Source: an uncultured Rhodobacter sp. (GTDB lineage: Bacteria > Pseudomonadota > Alphaproteobacteria > Rhodobacterales > Rhodobacteraceae). From it: DNA of 12,409 nucleotides. Where the stretch lies: positions 1-12,409 of the forward strand of contig CALGTJ010000253.1 of the NCBI GenBank assembly GCA_937901435.1, in the 5' to 3' direction. The notes under the pieces were generated by a model. It searched no databases, was not told the origin of the DNA, and was given only the letters and a program-made list of their open reading frames with translations. Shown one piece after another: positions 7,041-12,409 of the stretch. Numbering within the stretch: the first letter of the stretch is position 1; every line of letters begins with the position of its first letter. The translations under genes and the position numbers were made by a program.

Positions 7041-8636
7041 TTACTTGGTGATCTGCCAGTAAGACGCCGAAGTGATCGCCTGTCCGGTAGAGAAGTGCAT
7101 GACGTTGTCCCGCAGGGCGGATTGTTCAATTTGCTGGAACAGGATCGCAAACGGAGAGACCTCGCGGAACTCTGACTGAATATCCAGATACATCTGAACG
7201 CGTGCGTCGCGGTCATTCTCGATCACGGCGGCATCGACCTTGGCGTTCAGATCGCCCACGTCCCATGCATTGCGCCATGCCAGCAGGCCCGTTGCGCCCG
7301 CTTCGTCAGAGTTGTCGGGGTTATAGGCGAATGTGCCCGCATTGGTCTGTGGATCTGGATAGTCCGGACCCCAAGCGCCGATATAGACATCCAGTTCCCG
7401 TGCCCGGTAGCGGGCCAGGATCGCCTTGGCCGTTCCCACGGTGATGTTCAGCGTGATCCCGGCCTGTGCAAAAGTGTTCTGCAAGGACTGCGCAATCTCG
7501 ATACGGTCCTGTGCCTCGCGCACACCGGCCTCGATGGTGAATTCGCCAACACCGGCAGACGCCAGCAGTTCCTTGGCCTTTTCGACGTTCAGGCTGAAGG
7601 GGTTTTCATCCGACGCGCCCAGATAGGTCGCGGGCAGAAAGTTCTGGTGGATGGTGTACTGCCCTTTGAGAAAGCTGTCGCGCATCCCGGCGTAGTCCAC
7701 CAGATATTTGATCGCCTGACGGACCTCTGGCTTGGACAGTTCAGAGTGCTTCTGGTTCAGCGAGACATACATCAGGCGACCCTTCAGCTCGTCCTCGATC
7801 TTGACGCCATCCGCTGCTGTTGCGCCAGCCACGTCCTCGGGGTTGAGGTTACGGGCGACGTCGATGTCGTTGCGTTCCAGCATCAGACGCTGGGTCGCGC
7901 TTTCCTGCACGTGACGCACGATCACACGCTCCATCGCGGGGGCACCAAGGTAGAAATCAGGGTTCGAGGTCAGCGTGACGCTTTCATTCGGCTTCCACCC
8001 TTGCACCTTATAGGCACCGGATCCGGCAGAATTCGTGGCCAGCCACGTGTTGCCCATGTCACCGTCGACTTCGTTTTCCATGACGGTCTTCATGTCGACA
8101 ATAGAGCCGATCGTGGCCGTCATACAGTTCAGAATAAAGGACGTCGCATAGCGCTTGTCGGTGGTGATTGTCAGGGTGTTGCCATCCGCCACAATCGTCT
8201 CTGCCACGTTTTCAGGCGTGAACCCGAATTGCGTCAGGATGAATGACGGCGTCTTGTTCAGGATCACCGCACGACGCAGCGAAAACTCGGCGTCTGCCGC
8301 AGTCACCGGGTTACCCGAGTGAAAAGTCACACCCTCGCGCATGGTAAAGGTGATGGTCTTGCCATCCTCGGACACGGTCCAGCTTTCAGCCAGATCAGGC
8401 TGATAGCCTGCTTTCAGGTCCAGAGGGTCAAAGTTGACCAGCTTGCCATAAACGTTGCGGATCACATCGGAACCGGCAAATTCAAAGGATTGGGCTGGGT
8501 CCAGCGTGGTGATGTCGTCGATGCGGTTGGCGATTACCAGCATGTTCGCCGGTGTCTCTGCCACGACAGCGAAAGACGTGACATTGACCGCAAGGCTGAT
8601 CGCGGCCGTTGTCAGTAATCGGTTGAAAGCATTCAT
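7041..8636 (-). CDS. Periplasmic peptide-type substrate-binding protein (SBP_bac_5 family)
   Basis: A 531-residue extracytoplasmic solute-binding protein that would capture the substrate and deliver it to the permease pair. The Sec signal peptide is MNAFNRLLTTAAISLAVNVT continuing to about residue 26, with probable cleavage after FAVVA and before ETPAN. There is no lipobox, so it should be soluble in the periplasm. The mature part carries the SBP_bac_5 (DppA/OppA/GsiB) landmarks ITTLDPAQSFEF (42-53), PDLAESWTVSEDGKTITFTM (80-99) and REGVTFHSGNPVTAADAEFS (100-119). The ligand cannot be read from the sequence; glutathione, dipeptide, oligopeptide and opine binders all share this fold. The ATG at 8636 is chosen for its signal peptide and its GAGGA about eight bases upstream, over an extension to 8732 that overlaps the dipeptidase gene. 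It lies 52 bases after the dipeptidase stop. Confidence 0.93.
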   Translation of the reverse strand: MNAFNRLLTTAAISLAVNVTSFAVVAETPANMLVIANRIDDITTLDPAQSFEFAGSDVIRNVYGKLVNFDPLDLKAGYQPDLAESWTVSEDGKTITFTMREGVTFHSGNPVTAADAEFSLRRAVILNKTPSFILTQFGFTPENVAETIVADGNTLTITTDKRYATSFILNCMTATIGSIVDMKTVMENEVDGDMGNTWLATNSAGSGAYKVQGWKPNESVTLTSNPDFYLGAPAMERVIVRHVQESATQRLMLERNDIDVARNLNPEDVAGATAADGVKIEDELKGRLMYVSLNQKHSELSKPEVRQAIKYLVDYAGMRDSFLKGQYTIHQNFLPATYLGASDENPFSLNVEKAKELLASAGVGEFTIEAGVREAQDRIEIAQSLQNTFAQAGITLNITVGTAKAILARYRARELDVYIGAWGPDYPDPQTNAGTFAYNPDNSDEAGATGLLAWRNAWDVGDLNAKVDAAVIENDRDARVQMYLDIQSEFREVSPFAILFQQIEQSALRDNVMHFSTGQAITSASYWQITK

Positions 8637-8688
8637 ATCTTGGTCCTCTCTGTTGTTGTCATTCTGTAAAACGCGTTGGTTCCAGGGA

Positions 8689-9750
8689 TCACTGCCCCCA
8701 TGTTTTTTCCAACACGCGCAGCCAGTTTTCATGGCATAGCTTCGTCATCAGCGCATCATCATATCCATGCGCTTGCATCGCTTGTCTCAGGTTGGGCAGA
8801 TCGTCCAACCCGGTCACATCCTCTGGCACCACGGCCCCGTCATAGTCCGACCCAAGGCCGACACGATCCTCGCCCAGATGCGTCATCAGATAGTCCAGAT
8901 GCCGTAACATCTGGTCCAGAGGCACGTCAGAGCGCATTTGACCGTCTTCGCGCAAGAAAGCGACCGCGAAGTTCAACCCTACCATGCCATCGCTGTCCTT
9001 GATCGCCGCAAGCTGTCGGTCTGTCAGGTTCCGCGAATGAGGACAAATCGCATGGGCGTTCGAATGGGTTGCGACCAGCGGTTTGCGGGAATGTTTTGCA
9101 ACATCCCAAAACCCTGCCTCATTGAGATGCGACAAATCAATCATGATCCCCAACGCATCGCAACGTTTGACCAATCGCACACCCAGATCTGTCAGACCGT
9201 CCCCAATGTCGCCGTCGCTGGGATAACGAAAGGGAACGCCATGCCCGAAAATCGTCGGACGGCTCCAAACCGGACCGAGAGAGCGCAGGCCCGCGTTATA
9301 CAAAACCTCAAGCCCGCGCAGGTCCGGGTCAATCGCCTCTGCGCCCTCGATATGAAAGATCGCGGCGATGATCCCATTGGCCAAAGCGGCACGAATATCG
9401 GCAACGCTGCGACAGATCTTCAGGCCGCCACGCGCCTCAAGTTCGAACAGGATGCCCGCCATCGACATGGCGACAGGCAGCGCGTGGGTCCAGTCAATCG
9501 GATCGGGCAGCGGCAGGTCGTAACTTGGTTGAGTCATCTCCTCGATCTTGGCGTCAAGATCGCTGGGCGATGGCACATAGACCGCAAAGAACCCACCGCC
9601 AAAGCCGCCCGCCTTGGCACGGGGCAGATCGATCGCCCCCTCGCGCCCCGTCAGAAAGCTGCCCGCCGCATCAACCGCACTTGATTGGTAAAGCCGCAGC
9701 AGCACATCGTTGTGGCCATCAAAAATGGCCGAAGTTCGGAAATCGCTCAA
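8689..9750 (-). CDS. Membrane-dipeptidase-like metallopeptidase (peptidase family M19), TTG start
   Basis: A 353-residue zinc dipeptidase of the renal dipeptidase (DPEP1) family. Known members hydrolyse dipeptides, including Cys-Gly from glutathione breakdown and some D-amino-acid dipeptides. The expected binuclear-site residues are visible: H13 and D15 in FDGHND, bridging E135 in HIEGAEAI, H208 in DLSHLN, H229 in VATHSNAHA, and D302 in GLGSDYDG. The substrate-binding R240 in PHSRNLTD is also present. The start is taken as TTG 9750 because GGAGG (9757-9761) sits six bases upstream and the protein then begins at the family's normal N-terminal strand. The alternative TTG at 9807 adds 19 charged residues and has no such site. 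There is no signal peptide, so the enzyme should be cytoplasmic. It is the first gene of the transporter operon and diverges from ggt. Confidence 0.92.
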   Translation of the reverse strand: MSDFRTSAIFDGHNDVLLRLYQSSAVDAAGSFLTGREGAIDLPRAKAGGFGGGFFAVYVPSPSDLDAKIEEMTQPSYDLPLPDPIDWTHALPVAMSMAGILFELEARGGLKICRSVADIRAALANGIIAAIFHIEGAEAIDPDLRGLEVLYNAGLRSLGPVWSRPTIFGHGVPFRYPSDGDIGDGLTDLGVRLVKRCDALGIMIDLSHLNEAGFWDVAKHSRKPLVATHSNAHAICPHSRNLTDRQLAAIKDSDGMVGLNFAVAFLREDGQMRSDVPLDQMLRHLDYLMTHLGEDRVGLGSDYDGAVVPEDVTGLDDLPNLRQAMQAHGYDDALMTKLCHENWLRVLEKTWGQ

Positions 9751-9756
9751 CTTTAG

Positions 9757-9761
9757 CCTCC
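9757..9761 (-). promoter_or_regulatory. Ribosome-binding site that fixes the TTG start of the M19 dipeptidase
   Basis: On the minus strand GGAGG lies six bases before TTG (9750-9748). No ATG or GTG in this frame lies between this site and the conserved FDGHND motif 11 residues into the protein, so this site and the TTG together define the start. Confidence 0.75.
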
Positions 9762-9803
9762 GTTCCAAGTGTCCGAACCTAACCAAATAATCAGGATTGG
9801 CGA

Positions 9804-9817
9804 GCAAAAAATTTTGC
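9804..9817. repeat. A/T-rich dyad GCAAAA-AA-TTTTGC in the divergent promoter region
   Basis: Six-base arms GCAAAA (9804-9809) and TTTTGC (9812-9817) flank AA. It lies 54 bases upstream of the dipeptidase TTG, in the most A+T-rich part of the intergenic region, where a dimeric regulator could control the operon. Flanking TCCGAAC (9772-9778) and GTTCGGG (9820-9826) form a weaker outer dyad around it. Regulatory function is inferred. Confidence 0.35.
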
Positions 9818-9901
9818 CTGTTCGGGTGGACCCCGTCTGTCTGCGGTGCAAAAGGCGGGTTCCGTTATAAAATCCAGATGATTGCCCACGTCTTTTGTGG
9901 T

Positions 9902-9920
9902 CCTTGGCGCAATCCCAAGG
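9902..9920. repeat. Inverted repeat CCTTGG-N7-CCAAGG upstream of ggt
   Basis: Arms 9902-9907 and 9915-9920 are exact reverse complements with the 7-base spacer CGCAATC. It lies about 50 bases upstream of the ggt ATG, downstream of the candidate -10 TATAAAAT. It could therefore be an operator or a leader-RNA hairpin. Confidence 0.35.
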
Positions 9921-9937
9921 TAACTGTAGATCACACC

Positions 9938-9950
9938 GCCCATTATGGGC
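9938..9950. repeat. Inverted repeat GCCCAT-T-ATGGGC just upstream of the ggt ribosome-binding region
   Basis: Perfect 6+1+6 symmetry ending 20 bases before the ggt ATG at 9971. As DNA it could be an operator half-site pair. As RNA it would form only a tight hairpin near the ribosome-binding region. With the neighbouring CCTTGG repeat it makes two dyads within about 50 bases. Confidence 0.35.
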
Positions 9951-9970
9951 CGCGCGCAGAAAGAGATGTC

Positions 9971-11566
9971 ATGCATTTTCCCTCGACCTCGCCTTATGGA
10001 TCCCGCCGTTCTGCTGTTATGGCCGAAAATATGGTTGCCACCTCGCATCCTTTGGCGACCCAAGCCGGGTTGACGATACTGTCGCGGAGCGGAAACGCGG
10101 TGGATGCGGCGCTTGCCACAGCGATCACCTTGACCATTGTAGAGCCGACCGGAAACGGGCTTGGGTCTGACGGGTTTGCGATCTTGTGGGATGGCCGCGA
10201 ATTGCACGGGATGAACGCCTCTGGCCGTTCGCCAGCCGGATGGACGCCAGAACGGTTCGCGGGGTTGGACCAGATGCCAGAACGCGGCTGGGACTCGGTG
10301 ACTGTGCCCGGTGCGGTGGGCGGTTGGGTTGCGCTGTCAAAACGCTTTGGCCGCCTGCCCTTTGCCGATCTGTTCGAACCTGCGATCCGCTATGCCGAGG
10401 ATGGCTTTCCCGTCTCTCCTGTCATCGCGACCCTTTGGGGCAATGGTGCGAAGATGCTGAAAACCCAGCCCGGTTATGCCGATCATTTCATGCCAAACGG
10501 TCGCGCGCCTGTGGCTGGGGAATGGTTCTATAACCCGAACGGCGCCGCCAGCCTGCGGCTGATCGCACAGACAGAGGGCAAGGCGTTCTATGAGGGCGAG
10601 TTGGCCGAGAAGATCGCCGCTGATGCCGCCCGTCACGGGGCCGCGATAACCGTGGACGATCTGGCCGCCAATGCGCCCGATTGGTGCGGCACGGTGCAGG
10701 CCGCATTTGATGATATGGAACTGCACGAGATCCCGCCGAATGGTCAGGGCATCGCCGCATGTATGGCCCTGGGTATGCTGCGTCACACCGAAATCCGCGA
10801 CCTCGCCCCCGAAGACCCAAAGGCGCTGCACCTGATGTGGGAGGCGATGAAGCTGGCCTTTCGCGACACCGATGCCTATGTGGCTGACCCCATCGGCATG
10901 ACCGGGGTCAGCGCCGAGGATCTGCTGAACGCCGATTATCTGGAACAGCGTGCCAAGCTGATTGACCGCTCTCGCGCGCAGGATTTTGCCTCTGGTGCGC
11001 CAAAGCTGGGCGGGACGGTCTATCTTTGCACGGCGGATAGCGACGGGATGATGGTGTCTTATATCCAGTCCAACTATGCGGGTTTTGGCTCTGGCGTGGT
11101 AGTGCCGGGCACGGGCATTCACCTGCAAAACCGCGGATTTGGCTTTAACCTGACGCCCGGGCATCCCAATCAGGTCGCCCCGAACAGACGCCCGTTTCAC
11201 ACGATCATCCCCGGCTTTCTCACCAAAGGCGGCGTGCCGGAAATGGCATTTGGCGTCATGGGTGGACCGATGCAGGCGCAGGGGCATCTGCAAATGGTGT
11301 TGCGCACGCAAATCTGGGGGCAGGATGTGCAAACCGCCGCTGATGGGCCTCGTTGGCGTGTGACCGAAGGGCTGGGCGTGGCCTGTGAAACCGCCATGCC
11401 CAATGCCGCGCTGCAAGAGTTGAGCGATATGGGACACCAGATCGCTCTGGAATCCCCTGATGCCGCCTTTGGCTTTGGTGGGGCGCAACTGATCCACAAG
11501 CTGCCGGGCGGAGGTTATGCCGGTGGCTCTGACCCGCGCAAGGACGGCTGTGCGGCAGGTTTTTGA
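9971..11566 (+). CDS. ggt: Gamma-glutamyltransferase (gamma-glutamyltranspeptidase), YwrD-like, cytoplasmic
   Basis: A 531-residue Ntn-hydrolase that removes the gamma-glutamyl group from glutathione or other gamma-glutamyl compounds, by hydrolysis or transpeptidation. Family landmarks are SGNAVDAALA (40-49), PTGNGLGSDGFAILWDG (59-75), NASGRSPAG (82-90), GSGVVVPGTGIHLQNR (around 375-390), GGPMQAQGHLQMV (around 435) and C-terminal GGSDPRKDG. The predicted autocatalytic cleavage site lies before Thr349 (codon 11015-11017) in LGGTVYLCTADSDG. This would give a large subunit of about 348 residues and a small one of about 183, with Thr349 as nucleophile. The T-V-Y-L-C context, instead of the T-T-H of E. 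coli Ggt, and the absence of a signal peptide resemble the YwrD-type group. The ATG at 9971 has an AAAGAGA stretch upstream; the frame extends to 9797 but that part looks non-coding. It probably shares an operon with the NIPSNAP gene 51 bases downstream. Confidence 0.93.
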   Translation: MHFPSTSPYGSRRSAVMAENMVATSHPLATQAGLTILSRSGNAVDAALATAITLTIVEPTGNGLGSDGFAILWDGRELHGMNASGRSPAGWTPERFAGLDQMPERGWDSVTVPGAVGGWVALSKRFGRLPFADLFEPAIRYAEDGFPVSPVIATLWGNGAKMLKTQPGYADHFMPNGRAPVAGEWFYNPNGAASLRLIAQTEGKAFYEGELAEKIAADAARHGAAITVDDLAANAPDWCGTVQAAFDDMELHEIPPNGQGIAACMALGMLRHTEIRDLAPEDPKALHLMWEAMKLAFRDTDAYVADPIGMTGVSAEDLLNADYLEQRAKLIDRSRAQDFASGAPKLGGTVYLCTADSDGMMVSYIQSNYAGFGSGVVVPGTGIHLQNRGFGFNLTPGHPNQVAPNRRPFHTIIPGFLTKGGVPEMAFGVMGGPMQAQGHLQMVLRTQIWGQDVQTAADGPRWRVTEGLGVACETAMPNAALQELSDMGHQIALESPDAAFGFGGAQLIHKLPGGGYAGGSDPRKDGCAAGF

Positions 11567-11617
11567 CACAGACACGCCCAGGCCACAGAGCTTGGCAAAC
11601 ACGAAAAGGGACATCCC

Positions 11618-11938
11618 ATGATCTACGACCAGCGCACCTACACCTGCAAACCCGGCCAGATTGCTAAGCAGCTTGCGCTATATGAAAAATATGGCTTTGC
11701 GCCCCAGACGAAAAATCTGGGTCAGCCGCTGCTGTTCGCAATGACAGAGATCGGCGACGTCAATTCTTATGTGCATATCTGGGCGTATAAGGATCTGGCA
11801 GAGCGGGACGCCAAACGCGCCGCCTTGATGGCCGATCCCGACTGGCAGACCTATCTGAGGGAAAGCGCAGACGCGGGACATCTGGTGCATCAGGAAAATA
11901 CGATCCGCAAATCTGTGCCCTTTATCAACCCGTCCTAG
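11618..11938 (+). CDS. NIPSNAP family protein
   Basis: A 106-residue single-domain protein of the NIPSNAP family, which has a ferredoxin-like alpha/beta (dimeric alpha-beta barrel) fold. The N-terminal YDQRTYTCKPGQ, the LALYEKYGF helix, the YVHIWAYKDLAERDAKRAAL core (the family's H-x-W-x-Y-x-D pattern) and DPDWQTYL are all present. The full length matches small bacterial members. The biochemical role is not established; bacterial members are often encoded beside catabolic or transport genes. It starts at an ATG with AAGGGA upstream and follows ggt by 51 bases on the same strand, so co-transcription is likely. A link to gamma-glutamyl peptide use is suggested by position only. A hairpin terminator candidate begins 33 bases after its stop. 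Confidence 0.88.
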   Translation: MIYDQRTYTCKPGQIAKQLALYEKYGFAPQTKNLGQPLLFAMTEIGDVNSYVHIWAYKDLAERDAKRAALMADPDWQTYLRESADAGHLVHQENTIRKSVPFINPS

Positions 11939-11971
11939 CGGTCAAAGCCTGATGTTCTCTTAGAATATCAA

Positions 11972-12013
11972 AGGCCTTGTGCGATTGGGGTTGATCCCCG
12001 GCGCACAAGGCCT
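11972..12013. terminator. Hairpin after the NIPSNAP gene, likely bidirectional terminator
   Basis: Perfect 12-bp arms AGGCCTTGTGCG (11972-11983) and CGCACAAGGCCT (12002-12013) enclose an inner GGGG-TTGAT-CCCC stem (11987-11999). The plus strand continues GACCATATTTATTG, and the minus strand continues with TTTGATATTC. Both are T-rich but without a long uninterrupted T run. It sits between the convergent NIPSNAP and Wza-like reading frames, where a shared terminator is expected. The remaining bases to 12074 contain only a weak GGAATA/TATTCC dyad (12043-12066). Confidence 0.65.
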
Positions 12014-12074
12014 GACCATATTTATTGCCTGTCGCGTTTCTCGGAATATCTGACACTGGTTATTCCAAAACCGT

Positions 12075-12398
12075 TTAAAGCGAGCTGTTCACACCATTCA
12101 ACAAGGCCGGGAACAGTTGTTGCAAAGAGCGGTTCCACTTGGTGATCGGCTGTTCTTCGATAAAGACGACATCGTTGGGACGCATCTGCAAACTGGTCGC
12201 CAAAACAAGATTCGCGGCGTTTTCTGCGTTTAGGTGATAGGCAATTACGCTGCCATCCTTATTGCCGCGCAGGACGTAAATTTCTGCCGGATCACCAGTC
12301 GTATTGCTGAAACCGCCACCAGAGTACAACACATCCGCCAAAGTCGCCTGCTGATTGGTAAGCGCCGCGTTATCGCCCTCGTAGACGTTTGAAGTCTG
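12075..12398 (-). pseudogene. C-terminal fragment of a Wza-like polysaccharide export protein, disrupted near window edge
   Basis: The frame reads SNVYEGDNAALTNQQ, then ATLADVLYSGGGFSN, IYVLRGNKDGSVIAYHLN, LQMRPNDVVFIEEQP and ITKWNRSLQQLFPALLNG. This resembles the last SLBB/soluble-ligand-binding repeat and C-terminal end of Wza/KpsD-type outer-membrane polysaccharide exporters. Such proteins are normally about 350-400 residues with a lipoprotein signal and a poly_export domain. Here an in-frame TGA stands at 12401-12399, and the only possible start downstream of it is TTG 12341, with no convincing ribosome-binding site. A start there would give 88 residues, too few for a working exporter. 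Either the gene is truncated or frameshifted, or the last bases of the window contain an error. The native C terminus itself looks intact. Confidence 0.55.
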
Positions 12399-12409
12399 TC
12401 ATCTGAGAA

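Larger units (their letters stand above)
9751..9970. promoter_or_regulatory. Divergent control region between the dipeptidase-transporter operon and ggt
   Basis: This 220-bp gap has no supported gene; open frames crossing it have no ribosome-binding site or family match. It must hold promoters for both directions. Three dyads are visible and listed separately (9804-9817, 9902-9920, 9938-9950). A TATAAAAT at 9866-9873 could be a -10 element for ggt, but I find no good -35 at the right distance. For the minus strand I see no convincing promoter hexamers. The first part (9780-9820) is markedly more A+T-rich than the surrounding genes, as expected for a promoter. Confidence 0.55.

Noticed and set aside
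6231..7175. Plus-strand open frame of 314 codons across the DppB-like permease
   Set aside because: The opposite strand encodes a well-conserved permease; this frame is rich in His, Asp and Gln with no domain and is a shadow.
8637..8732. N-terminal extension of the binding protein from 8732
   Set aside because: It would overlap the dipeptidase gene and bury the clear Sec signal peptide that begins at 8636 with its own GAGGA site.
9790..9820. Sigma-54 promoter (GG-N10-GC) in the divergent region
   Set aside because: TTGGCGAG is followed by TTTTGC, but the distance between GG and GC is 15 bases rather than 10, so the spacing does not fit.
9797..9970. N-terminal extension of the gamma-glutamyltransferase from 9797
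   Set aside because: The added 58 residues show no signal peptide or family similarity, and the segment contains the promoter dyads and a -10-like element. The ATG at 9971 directly precedes the conserved region.
10337..11614. Long open frame of 425 codons on the minus strand across ggt
   Set aside because: It is antisense to a clear gamma-glutamyltransferase with all family motifs; the translated product is His/Arg-rich, resembles no family I know, and has no ribosome-binding site. High G+C third positions leave such frames open.
1..12409. CRISPR arrays, tRNA or rRNA genes, insertion sequences, integrases, phage or toxin-antitoxin genes
   Set aside because: No regularly spaced repeats, cloverleaf-like segments, transposase motifs or paired small genes were seen on either strand.

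Overview
The window is G+C-rich, densely packed chromosomal DNA. Its gene content points to an alphaproteobacterium of the Rhodobacteraceae (Roseobacter-like). It has the aerobic, CobN-type cobalamin genes, an Opp/Dpp-type transporter next to an M19 dipeptidase and a YwrD-like gamma-glutamyltransferase, and a small NIPSNAP protein. This placement comes from recognising protein families, not from a database search. I see no tRNA, rRNA, CRISPR array, insertion sequence or phage gene.

Left part (1-3440): cobalamin synthesis. The window opens inside cobN, the large subunit of aerobic cobaltochelatase. A GNAT acetyltransferase follows, coupled to it by an ATGA overlap. A small lipoprotein gene on the minus strand then faces the GNAT gene, and the two stop codons share one TTAA. 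The lipoprotein gene diverges from cobO (corrinoid adenosyltransferase) across 110 bp that contain a perfect 16-bp palindrome. The 5' end of the lipoprotein gene carries an 18-bp perfect inverted repeat followed by a short T run on the coding strand.

Middle part (9750 down to 3460, minus strand): a tight six-gene operon. In order it encodes an M19 (renal-dipeptidase-like) metallopeptidase with a TTG start, a secreted SBP_bac_5 binding protein, two permeases and two ATPases. The junctions are 52 nt, 0 nt (TAAATG), 25 nt, ATGA and ATGA. It runs convergently into cobO with only 19 nt between the stop codons.

Right part (9751-12409): a 220-bp divergent control region with several dyads separates the dipeptidase operon from ggt (gamma-glutamyltransferase), which is followed by a NIPSNAP gene. 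A hairpin that could terminate in both directions lies after NIPSNAP. The window ends in a minus-strand fragment of a Wza-like polysaccharide export protein with an in-frame stop 9 bases from the edge.

How the genes may work together: gamma-glutamyltransferase plus an M19 dipeptidase is the enzyme pair that degrades glutathione in the mammalian gamma-glutamyl cycle. Here both appear to lack signal peptides and flank an Opp/Dpp-type importer. The simplest reading is a scavenging locus that imports intact gamma-glutamyl peptides or glutathione-like thiols and dismantles them in the cytoplasm. The enzyme families are well supported; the shared substrate is inference.
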